A stretch of 8,929 nucleotides of DNA from Comamonadaceae bacterium. Its GTDB lineage: Bacteria > Pseudomonadota > Gammaproteobacteria > Burkholderiales > Burkholderiaceae_C. Positions within the stretch are counted from its first letter, which is position 1. Each line of letters opens with the position of its first letter. The position numbers were made by a program, and so were the translations under genes. Under the pieces are notes generated by a model, which worked only from the letters and a program-made list of their open reading frames with translations, made no database searches and was not told where the DNA came from. Shown one piece after another: positions 1 through 6,640 of the stretch. The stretch is taken from contig CANHLD010000066.1 in NCBI GenBank assembly GCA_947461325.1, forward strand, positions 1 through 8,929, given 5' to 3'.

Positions 1-935
1 ACTCAGGGTATGACCCCAAGCGCGCTGTGCTTGCTGCTCAAAAACTGGTGAACCAGGACAAAATTTTCATCATGGCTGCTCACATCGGTACTGCTCAAAA
101 CAATGCTGCCATGCCGGTTCAGTTTGAAAAAAATATCATCAATTTTTTGCCCGTGACAGCAGCGCGTGAAATGTACGAGCCCTTTAACAAATTGAAGTAC
201 GCGGCTTTTGCCACTTATTTCGATCAAATGCGAGCAGCTGTACCGAGCTTGGTGAAAGAGAAAAAGCTCACCAAAGTGTGTGCCATTCATCAGGATGATG
301 AATTTGGTTTGGAAGTGTTGCGGGGTGCAGAGGCTGGATTAAAGACCGTCAATATGGATTTCACCGAGAAGACTTCGTATAAACGCGGAGCGACAGATTT
401 TTCCTCGCAAGTCGCGCGTATGAAATCTGCCGGTTGTGAATTGGTGGTGTTGGGCACCATTATTCGTGAGACTGTCGGAACCATCGCCGAATCTCGTAAA
501 ACCGGTTTTAATCCGTTGTTCATCGGATCAAGCGCAGCCTATACCGATTTGATTCACAAACTGGGTGGCAAGGCCATGGACGGCATGTATGCCACTATGA
601 CTGTGCCGCACCCCTATCTGGATGAAGCCTCCAAACCCATTGCGTTTTGGGCTAACAAATACAAAACTAAATTTGGCGATGACCCGACCGTATTCTCTGT
701 TTACGGTTACATCATTGTGGATGCGTTTATTCGCGGAGCTCAAAAAACTGGCCCTAACCTGACCACGGACAGTTTCATCAAAGTGATGGACAGCATGACG
801 CTGCCTTCAGATATTTTTGGCGGACCAGAAGGTAAGTTTTCGCCGACCCAGCATTTGAGCTCCAACCGTTCGCGCTTGTCACAAATTCAAGACGGTAAAT
901 GGAAAATCATCTCAGACTATTACAAGCTGGACTGA
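1..935 (+). CDS. ABC transporter periplasmic substrate-binding protein, LivK/Peripla_BP_6 type (5' end missing)
   Basis: The reading frame is open from the window edge (first whole codon at 3, encoding SGYDPKRAV...) to the TGA at 933-935, so about 310 C-terminal residues are visible and the signal peptide and N-terminal part are outside. The sequence has the two-lobe layout of type I periplasmic binding proteins of branched-chain amino-acid-type ABC importers. A lobe-crossing segment VKEKKLTKVCAIHQDDEFG is followed by SYKRGATDFSSQVARMKSAG and VVLGT, the usual Y-x-x-G-x-x-DFS-x-Q-V pattern, then IAESRKTGFNPLFIG and a C-terminal lobe with VYGYIIVDAFIRGAQK. Such proteins capture a small ligand in the periplasm and deliver it to LivHMGF-type permease and ATPase subunits, which are not in the window. 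Family members bind amino acids, urea, amides or aromatic and other carboxylic acids, and the ligand here cannot be read from sequence. It converges on the atu-like operon, so shared regulation is not shown. The in-frame GTG at 27 is internal, not the start. Confidence 0.9.
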   Translation, partial: SGYDPKRAVLAAQKLVNQDKIFIMAAHIGTAQNNAAMPVQFEKNIINFLPVTAAREMYEPFNKLKYAAFATYFDQMRAAVPSLVKEKKLTKVCAIHQDDEFGLEVLRGAEAGLKTVNMDFTEKTSYKRGATDFSSQVARMKSAGCELVVLGTIIRETVGTIAESRKTGFNPLFIGSSAAYTDLIHKLGGKAMDGMYATMTVPHPYLDEASKPIAFWANKYKTKFGDDPTVFSVYGYIIVDAFIRGAQKTGPNLTTDSFIKVMDSMTLPSDIFGGPEGKFSPTQHLSSNRSRLSQIQDGKWKIISDYYKLD

Positions 936-940
936 TTATT

Positions 941-963
941 TAATTGGGGTCAGACTCCAATTA
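941..963. terminator. Hairpin between convergent genes; possible bidirectional terminator or REP-like element
   Basis: Bases 941-949 (TAATTGGGG) pair with 955-963 (CTCCAATTA) to give a 9-bp stem with one G.T wobble (948:956) and a 5-base loop, TCAGA. It starts 5 bp after the stop of the transporter gene and lies 33 bp beyond the stop of the biotin carboxylase gene on the other strand, which is where a shared terminator would sit. The tail is only mildly T-rich on the plus strand (TTATTT at 961-966) and A/T-mixed on the minus strand, so it is not a textbook intrinsic terminator. A degenerate second copy of the core follows at 967-978. Confidence 0.5.
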
Positions 964-978
964 TTTGGGTCGACCTCC
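946..978. repeat. Two adjacent degenerate copies of a GGGTC-containing palindromic core
   Basis: GGGGTCAGACTCC at 946-958 is followed by GGGTCGACCTCC at 967-978. The second copy contains the perfect 8-bp palindrome GGTCGACC (968-975). The resemblance suggests a short tandem extragenic repeat. From memory, palindromes with a GGGGTCAGAC core are common between genes of beta- and gammaproteobacteria and sometimes lie near Y1-type (REP-associated) transposases. No transposase is present here, and copy number elsewhere in the genome is unknown. Confidence 0.35.
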
Positions 979-995
979 GCATGTCTTCAAAATCA

Positions 996-3035
996 CTAGA
1001 CCAAGCGAATCAATAACTGACGCTGGGCTACTTGCATGTTTTCGCTAACCAGCACTTGGTCAATCACGCCATCACAAGGCGCATGTAAATGGTGTTCCAT
1101 TTTCATCGCCTCCAAAACCAGCACCAACTGTCCGGCAATCACTGCTTCGCCACTGGCCACATGCAAGCGCACAACGCGGCCATGCATAGGCGCCAGAATC
1201 TCTTTGTCTTTTTCTGTCTGAGCAGAACCGGCGGGGCGATAGCGTTCATCTTGTACAAACAATTGTTCATCTCTGTGTTGTAACCACAGACCATCGGATG
1301 ACCAGGCAAATGAAAACGACATAGGTTGCCCATCTAACAGGGCGGTCAATTGGCCGTTGCTTGAACCATTCGCCCGGGTGTTGAGCAGCACAGCTTTTGC
1401 TTCCTCGTTGCAGTAGCTCGCCTTGAGATCGGCAATACAGTGAGTTGTATTGTCGAAACTCGCGTTCCAAATCCCGTCTTGGTATGTCACTTGCCACAAG
1501 CGCAATTGTTCATTTGAACGAACAGGCACTTGCATGGACAGGTGATTGTTGCTGCGCCAATTCCACCAGCCGTCACTTGGCATATTTGATGAATGACGCG
1601 GTAAGGATGCCACCAGCACAGCTGCCAAGGCATGTAGGCCAGAACTGGGCGCTGCCTGAGTTAATGCATGCAAGTCATGTTCTAAAACCGCAGTACTGAA
1701 GTGACCGTTGCCGAAAACCTCGCTGCGCAATGTCTGAGCCAAAAAGCCACGGTTGGTCTGAAGACCTAAACACACTGTCCGGTCCAAGCCGTCAGCCAGT
1801 TGGGTGATTGCCAAGTCGCGTGTGTGGGCATGAGCTATCAATTTACCCATCATGGAGTCATAAAACGGGCTGATTGTCATGCCAGAAGCCAAAGCTGTAT
1901 CACAACGCAAACCTGTGGGCTGCTGCCAGAAAAGCAAAGTCCCGCTTTGTGGCATGTGTTGTTGTGATGTGTCCTCTGCGCACAAGCGAACTTCGATTGC
2001 ATGTCCGCCGGACTCAAACCGTTGCACCATGTCTTCTTGTTGCAGAGACAGGTGTTCACCCATGGCGATACGCAATTGCCAAGCCACCAAATCTTCGCTG
2101 ACCAAAGCCTCGGTCACCGGGTGCTCAACTTGCAAGCGTGTATTCATTTCCATGAAATAAAACGTGTGTTCTTGACCGGGTTCGGTGTCCAGCAAAAACT
2201 CGACAGTGCCGGCTCCGACGTATTGAACCGCACTGGCAACCTTGGCCGCTGCATCACCCAGCCTGCGACGCAATGCAGGATTGACAGCAGGCGAGGGCGC
2301 TTCTTCAATAAGTTTTTGATGACGCCGCTGCACAGTGCAATCTCGCTCGCCCAAATGAATCACATGGCCATGCGAATCTGCCAGCAACTGCACTTCCACA
2401 TGACGCGGCGACAGCAATGCACGCTCTAAAAGCAAACGTCCATCACCAAATGCGGCCAGTGCTTCGTTGAACGCACTTTGTAAAGCAGAGGGTAAGCCGT
2501 GTTCGTCAAGCACCAAGCGCATGCCTCGTCCACCGCCGCCTGCACTGGCTTTGACCATGAGCGGAAAACCCAGTGTCAACGCCTCGGCAGCCAAGGCTGA
2601 TAAATCGGTGCTTGCATGTGCGCTGCCGGGCAACACCGGCACGCCTGCTTGCTGCATGTATTGACGTGATTGCGCTTTGTCTCCCATGGCACGCATCGCC
2701 TCGGGTGGCGGCCCCACCCAGACCAGCCCGGCCGAGATGACTGCTTGCGCAAATTCGGCGTTCTCGGATAGGAAACCATAGCCCGGATGAATGGCTTGTG
2801 CGCCGCTTTGCAGCGCCGCCTTCAATATTTTTTCAACAGATAAATAACTGTCTGCCGGGCGTTCTCCGCCTATGCAGATGGACAGGTCGCAACTCTGTAA
2901 AAAAGGGGCGCCAGCATCCGCGTCTGAAAAAACTGCGATTGATCGTATGCCCATTTCACGCGCAGTGCGCGCTACGCGGCTGACTATTTCGCCCCTGTTG
3001 GCAATCAGCAGCGTGTGTATGCGGGTCAAGGGCAT
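996..3035 (-). CDS. atuF: Biotin carboxylase/biotin carrier alpha subunit, probable geranyl-CoA carboxylase
   Basis: This 679-residue protein is the ATP-dependent biotin-carboxylating subunit of an acyl-CoA carboxylase. The biotin carboxylase part covers about residues 4-450: IANRGEI (11-17), HPGYGFLSENA (83-93), the glycine-rich ATP loop AGGGGRGM (165-172), RDCTVQRRHQKLIEE (231-245) and the metal/biotin site EMNTRLQVEHPVTE (296-309). A poorly conserved linker and BT domain (about 460-600) follows, then a biotinyl domain with EAMKMEH at 642-648. Lys645 (codon 1101-1103) is the predicted biotinylation site. Size and domain order fit the alpha subunits of geranyl-, methylcrotonyl- and propionyl-CoA carboxylases alike, so the substrate assignment comes from the beta subunit and operon order. 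The start ATG lies 2 bp after the hydratase stop (TAA-AT-ATG) with only a weak GGA ahead, suggesting translational coupling. It is the last gene of the minus-strand operon and ends at TAG 996-998. Confidence 0.85.
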   Translation of the reverse strand: MPLTRIHTLLIANRGEIVSRVARTAREMGIRSIAVFSDADAGAPFLQSCDLSICIGGERPADSYLSVEKILKAALQSGAQAIHPGYGFLSENAEFAQAVISAGLVWVGPPPEAMRAMGDKAQSRQYMQQAGVPVLPGSAHASTDLSALAAEALTLGFPLMVKASAGGGGRGMRLVLDEHGLPSALQSAFNEALAAFGDGRLLLERALLSPRHVEVQLLADSHGHVIHLGERDCTVQRRHQKLIEEAPSPAVNPALRRRLGDAAAKVASAVQYVGAGTVEFLLDTEPGQEHTFYFMEMNTRLQVEHPVTEALVSEDLVAWQLRIAMGEHLSLQQEDMVQRFESGGHAIEVRLCAEDTSQQHMPQSGTLLFWQQPTGLRCDTALASGMTISPFYDSMMGKLIAHAHTRDLAITQLADGLDRTVCLGLQTNRGFLAQTLRSEVFGNGHFSTAVLEHDLHALTQAAPSSGLHALAAVLVASLPRHSSNMPSDGWWNWRSNNHLSMQVPVRSNEQLRLWQVTYQDGIWNASFDNTTHCIADLKASYCNEEAKAVLLNTRANGSSNGQLTALLDGQPMSFSFAWSSDGLWLQHRDEQLFVQDERYRPAGSAQTEKDKEILAPMHGRVVRLHVASGEAVIAGQLVLVLEAMKMEHHLHAPCDGVIDQVLVSENMQVAQRQLLIRLV

Positions 3036-3037
3036 AT

Positions 3038-3823
3038 TTAGTCCAACGCCCAGCTGGGTAAGCGTTTTTCTACACGGGCTTGCATACCCTCTTGCGTGGT
3101 TCCGCTTCTCAGGCTGTTGGCAAATTGAAGCGACGCGAAATCCAAAATATCACCGAGCTCTGCTTTGGTCGTGCCTTTGCGCAGTATTTGTATGGTGGCC
3201 CGCAAAGCGGCAGGCTCAGCCTTGTTCCAATGCTGCTGCCAAGTGGCCAGGGCAGCCTCGACATCGCTGACGTGTTCATCCACCAATCCGATTTGCAGGG
3301 CTTCTTGTATTTTGATTTTGCGGGTGCTCAGCATCATTTGCATGGCTTTGACATGTCCCAAGCGTTGTTGGATGAACGGCGCAATTTGGGCAGGTGGCAA
3401 ACCTAGGCTCACCTCGGGTGTTGACATGACCGCCGTGTCATCTGCGATGACCAGATCGCAAGTGGCTGCCAATCCGCAGCCACCGCCTACGGCATAGCCT
3501 TGTACCAAGGCGACCGTCATGACTTCACAATTTTTCAAAATTTGCAACAAGCGACCGAAATCACGGTTGTAAATCGCAACCTGGTCAGGTCCTATTTCCG
3601 GCGCTGGTGTGGCCATCAACTCTTTGAAGCTGGCAAAGTCACCACCCGAGCAAAAATGGCCATTGGCACCGCGCAAAACCAACGCCCGCAATTGTGGATG
3701 CAGGCTCACGTGCTGCAAAGCATCTTTCATGGCCTGAACCATTTCAATACTCAAGGCATTTCTCGTATGTGGCGCATCCAGCCATATAACCCAATGTGTT
3801 TGGTGCATTTCTATTCGCAGCAT
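3038..3823 (-). CDS. atuE: Enoyl-CoA hydratase (crotonase family), probable isohexenylglutaconyl-CoA hydratase
   Basis: The protein is 261 residues from the preferred start at 3823, where GGAG (plus-strand bases 3832-3835) sits 8 bases upstream. An in-frame ATG at 3847 would add 8 residues but has no Shine-Dalgarno. Crotonase features in the 261-residue numbering are the first oxyanion-hole loop FCSGGDF (57-63) and the second, VQGYAVGGGCGLA (107-119). The glutamate normally found in GGGxE is Gly117, while the second catalytic glutamate is kept as Glu137 in TPEVSLGL. The following PPAQIAPFI stretch is, as I recall, typical of hydratases next to geranyl-CoA carboxylase. The proposed reaction is hydration of isohexenylglutaconyl-CoA, the GCC product, to 3-hydroxy-3-isohexenylglutaryl-CoA in the cytoplasm. 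It sits between the dehydrogenase and the biotin subunit, the atuE position. A methylglutaconyl-CoA hydratase role is possible but fits the context less well. Confidence 0.78.
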   Translation of the reverse strand: MLRIEMHQTHWVIWLDAPHTRNALSIEMVQAMKDALQHVSLHPQLRALVLRGANGHFCSGGDFASFKELMATPAPEIGPDQVAIYNRDFGRLLQILKNCEVMTVALVQGYAVGGGCGLAATCDLVIADDTAVMSTPEVSLGLPPAQIAPFIQQRLGHVKAMQMMLSTRKIKIQEALQIGLVDEHVSDVEAALATWQQHWNKAEPAALRATIQILRKGTTKAELGDILDFASLQFANSLRSGTTQEGMQARVEKRLPSWALD

Positions 3824-3831
3824 GAATCGAT

Positions 3832-3835
3832 CTCC
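3832..3835 (-). promoter_or_regulatory. Shine-Dalgarno that decides the hydratase start
   Basis: On the minus strand GGAG is followed by an 8-base spacer and ATG at 3823-3821. The upstream in-frame ATG at 3847 is preceded by an AT-rich stretch with no SD match. This moves the hydratase start 24 bp downstream of the longest open frame. Confidence 0.7.
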
Positions 3836-3877
3836 AGATAGGCGCATTTAAAACAGCAAATGCAGTGATGAATAAAT

Positions 3878-5032
3878 TTACTGTTTGAGGGGAAGCGTGT
3901 GCATGTATTTGCTGATGATGCCCAGCATCACTTCATCCGCGCCGCCGCCGATGGAAGCCAATCGGCCGTCGCGGTACAGGCGCGACACCGGGTTGTCCCA
4001 GGTATAGCCCATGCCACCCCAATACTGCAAACAACCATCAGGTACGCTACGCAATAAACGTCCGGCCTTGAGCTTTGCCATGGATGCCCATTCAGTGACA
4101 TCTTTGCCCTCAATGTATTGCTGCGTGGCGAGGTAGGTAAGGGCGCGCAGGCTTTCGACTTCGGTTTTCAATTCAGCCAAAGTGAAATGCACCACTTGGT
4201 TATCAAGCACCGACTTGCCGAATGCTTGGCGTTCACGCGTGTAGGCAATGGTTTGTTCAATGCAGTTGGTGAGCCCTTGTATGGCATTGGCTGCAGCCCA
4301 CAAGCGTTCTTCTTGAAACTGCATCATCTGGTATGTGAAGCCCATGCCTTCTTCGCCGATGCGGTTGCGTTGCGGTACACGCACATCGTCAAAATGAATC
4401 AAGCCGGTGTCGCTGGCCATCATGCCGATCTTGCGAATTTTTTTTGCGCGTGTGACACCGGGTGTGTTCATCGGCACGACGATCAGACTTTTGTTTTTGT
4501 GAGCCGCGCCCTCACTGGTGTTGACCAGCACACACATCCAATCTGCTTGTAAGCTGTTGGTGATCCACATCTTGCCGCCGTTGATGATGTAGTCATCCCC
4601 GTCTTTGCGTGCGGTGGTTTTGATAGCTGACACATCTGAGCCTGCATGAGGTTCAGACACGCCGATGCATGCCACGGCTTTGCCGCTGATGGCAGGTGCC
4701 AGGAATTCTTCACACAAGGCCTGGCTGCCAAAACGTGCTAACGCAGGCGTGGCCATGTCCGTTTGCACACCAATTGCCATAGGTAACGCGCCGCAACTGA
4801 TATGTCCGAGGGCTTCCGCCATGATGATGCTGTATGAATAATCGAGGCCACTGCCGCCATAGGCTTCGGGTTTGGTCAATCCCAAGTAACCGAGTGCGCC
4901 GAGCTTGCCGAATACCTCATGCGCAGGAAACATTTCGGCGGCTTCCCATTCGTCAACGTGAGGGTTGATTTCATCCTCGATAAAACGTTTGAGATTACGT
5001 TTGAGTTCTTCGTGCTCATGGGTGAGTTGCAT
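3878..5032 (-). CDS. atuD: Acyl-CoA dehydrogenase, probable citronellyl-CoA dehydrogenase
   Basis: This 384-residue FAD-dependent acyl-CoA dehydrogenase has close to the length of Pseudomonas AtuD and LiuA. An N-terminal helical domain (about 1-115) is followed by the signature GVSEPHAGSDV (124-134), then MWITNS (155-160) in the beta domain, and a C-terminal helical domain with RERQAFGK (266-273) and QYWGGMGYT (336-344). The catalytic glutamate of MCAD-type enzymes (YEG motif) aligns with Gly363 in GGGADEVM. A glutamate instead sits on the other side of the active site in QFQEERLW (Glu242), as in isovaleryl-CoA dehydrogenase. That placement suits branched substrates. Proposed reaction: citronellyl-CoA to geranyl-CoA, with electrons passed to ETF. 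GGAG (5041-5044) lies 8 bases before the ATG, and the gap to the upstream carboxyltransferase stop is 24 bp. Its place between the two carboxylase subunit genes matches atuCDEF; in liu operons the dehydrogenase comes first. Isovaleryl-CoA dehydrogenase is the main alternative. Confidence 0.82.
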   Translation of the reverse strand: MQLTHEHEELKRNLKRFIEDEINPHVDEWEAAEMFPAHEVFGKLGALGYLGLTKPEAYGGSGLDYSYSIIMAEALGHISCGALPMAIGVQTDMATPALARFGSQALCEEFLAPAISGKAVACIGVSEPHAGSDVSAIKTTARKDGDDYIINGGKMWITNSLQADWMCVLVNTSEGAAHKNKSLIVVPMNTPGVTRAKKIRKIGMMASDTGLIHFDDVRVPQRNRIGEEGMGFTYQMMQFQEERLWAAANAIQGLTNCIEQTIAYTRERQAFGKSVLDNQVVHFTLAELKTEVESLRALTYLATQQYIEGKDVTEWASMAKLKAGRLLRSVPDGCLQYWGGMGYTWDNPVSRLYRDGRLASIGGGADEVMLGIISKYMHTLPLKQ

Positions 5033-5056
5033 GTGTGGGGCTCCAGAGAAGAGGGG

Positions 5057-6640
5057 TTAAGCGCGGGAGACGCCGTACTGCATGGGGCGTAATTGACGAT
5101 GATCGGCTTCGCGACACAGGGTGAGCGTCAAGGCCAGCACACGGCGCGTGTCACGTGGATCGATGACACCATCGTCAAGCAGTAAACCTGATGTGTAAAA
5201 CGCACTCATTTGCCGCTCGAAAGTTTGGACAATATTTTGCTTGATAGCGTCACGTTTTTCTGCATTCACCGGTACGCCTTTGCGTTGCGCTGCATCGTCC
5301 ATGACGATGCCCATGGTGTCGGCAGCTTGCTGCGGTCCCATCACTGCGGTGCGTGCATTAGGCCAACTGAACACAAAACGCGGACCGAATGCGCGGCCGC
5401 ACATGCCGTAGTGACCTGCTCCGAAGGATGCGCCGCACAGCACCGTGATTTGGGGCACGCGGGCATTGGAGAGTGCTTGGATTTGTTTGGATCCGTGCTT
5501 GATCATGCCTGCATGCTCGGCTTCTCGCCCGACCATGAAACCTGTGGTGTTGTGCAACCAGATGAGTGGCAAACCGATTTGATCGCACGACTGAATGAAG
5601 TGGGTGATCTTGTTGCTGCCTGCGGGATCAAGAGGACCGTTGTTGGTGATGATGCCTACACGCTGACCTTCAATGCTGGCATGCACACACACCGAAGCCG
5701 GGCCGTAGTCCGGTTGGAAGGCCAAAAACTCTGAACCGTCCACCAGGTGTTTGATAACTCCGTGCATGTCAACGGGCCGTTTGCTGTCAGCAGAAAAAAA
5801 ATCCAGCAAACCCTCTGCAGCTAATGTCGGCGCTGATGCATGCGGCCAAGCTGATTGAGAGGATTGCCATCCCCAGCGCTCAATGACTTGGCGCGCCATG
5901 CCAATGGCATGGGCATCATCTTCAGCCACATACTCTGCCAACCCTGAAACGGTGGCATGTACATGGGCGCCGCCCAGGCTTTCATCATCTGCAATTTCAC
6001 CTGTGGCTGCTTTTAGCAATGGGGGACCCGCCAGAAAAGCACGACCTCTGCCGCGCACCATGATGACTTGATCTGACAAGCCTGTCATGTAGGCACCGCC
6101 TGCGGTGGATGGGCCATGAACCACAGCCAGCACCGGAATACCGGCAGCAGACAAACGCGCCAAACCATAAAAATTGCCACCGCCCAAGACAAATTGCTCG
6201 ACCCGGTATTTCAATAAATTGGCCCCAGCGGATTCAACCAGATGCACAAAAGGCAGTTTGTTTTGCAAAGCAATGGCTTGCGCCCGCTGAAATTTTTCAA
6301 TGCCTTGCGGCTGCAAAGCACCGGCATCAATGCCAGCATCATCCGCTACCAACATGACGCGCGTGCCAGACACCATGGCGATGCCCACAATGGCACCACC
6401 GCCGGGCACAGATACAGATTCATCCGGCGAGTCTTGTAACCAACCGGCGAGCGTGGACAGTTCGAGAAAGGGCGTGCCCGGGTCTATCAAACGGGCGACA
6501 CGTTCACGGGGTAAGAGCTGACCTCGTTTCGCAAACAAAGGTGCTGCCTGGGCGCTGCGCTCACGCGTTCGCGCTTCGATGGCGCGCAATTGTTCAATCA
6601 AATCCAGTTGGTATTCACGCGCAGTCAAGGCCTGAGTCAT
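5057..6640 (-). CDS. atuC: Acyl-CoA carboxylase carboxyltransferase beta subunit, probable geranyl-CoA carboxylase
   Basis: This 527-residue carboxyltransferase transfers CO2 from carboxybiotin on the AtuF-like subunit to the gamma carbon of an alpha,beta-unsaturated acyl-CoA. The N half (about 25-280) contains LVESAGANL (134-142), HGPSTAGGAY (175-184) and FLAGPPLLKAATGE (202-215). The C half (about 285-510) contains HNTTGFMVG (363-371), SFGAGHYGMCGR (405-416), FSWPNARTAVMG (424-435) and DDGVIDPRDTRR (489-500). These place it in the methylcrotonyl/geranyl-CoA lineage and not the propionyl one. It differs from methylcrotonyl enzymes at DAGALQPQG (105-113), where those have KGGTYYP, and at the GGG of residues 153-155, where they have FGR. 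The glycine is the reported determinant that admits geranyl-CoA. The start overlaps the SDR stop by 4 bp (ATGA at 6640-6637), with AAAGG 6 bases upstream, so translation is probably coupled. The paired alpha subunit is the last gene of the same operon. Confidence 0.87.
   Translation of the reverse strand: MTQALTAREYQLDLIEQLRAIEARTRERSAQAAPLFAKRGQLLPRERVARLIDPGTPFLELSTLAGWLQDSPDESVSVPGGGAIVGIAMVSGTRVMLVADDAGIDAGALQPQGIEKFQRAQAIALQNKLPFVHLVESAGANLLKYRVEQFVLGGGNFYGLARLSAAGIPVLAVVHGPSTAGGAYMTGLSDQVIMVRGRGRAFLAGPPLLKAATGEIADDESLGGAHVHATVSGLAEYVAEDDAHAIGMARQVIERWGWQSSQSAWPHASAPTLAAEGLLDFFSADSKRPVDMHGVIKHLVDGSEFLAFQPDYGPASVCVHASIEGQRVGIITNNGPLDPAGSNKITHFIQSCDQIGLPLIWLHNTTGFMVGREAEHAGMIKHGSKQIQALSNARVPQITVLCGASFGAGHYGMCGRAFGPRFVFSWPNARTAVMGPQQAADTMGIVMDDAAQRKGVPVNAEKRDAIKQNIVQTFERQMSAFYTSGLLLDDGVIDPRDTRRVLALTLTLCREADHRQLRPMQYGVSRA

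Noticed and set aside
2001..2429. Plus-strand open frame of 142 codons
   Set aside because: It is antisense to the biotin carboxylase domain, with no domain.
3824..3847. Eight-residue N-terminal extension of the hydratase from ATG 3847
   Set aside because: No Shine-Dalgarno precedes 3847, whereas GGAG is 8 bases before ATG 3823.
4118..4552. Plus-strand open frame of 144 codons
   Set aside because: It is antisense to the acyl-CoA dehydrogenase, whose motifs are intact across this stretch.
5210..5734. Plus-strand open frame of 174 codons
   Set aside because: It is antisense to the conserved C-terminal half of the carboxyltransferase. Rich in His and Cys, it has no family resemblance.
996..6640. 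Methylcrotonyl-CoA carboxylase and isovaleryl-CoA dehydrogenase (liu) assignment
   Set aside because: Gene order, the leading SDR, glycine at the acyl gate and absence of the KGGTYYP-type motif fit geranyl-CoA carboxylase better. It remains the main alternative.
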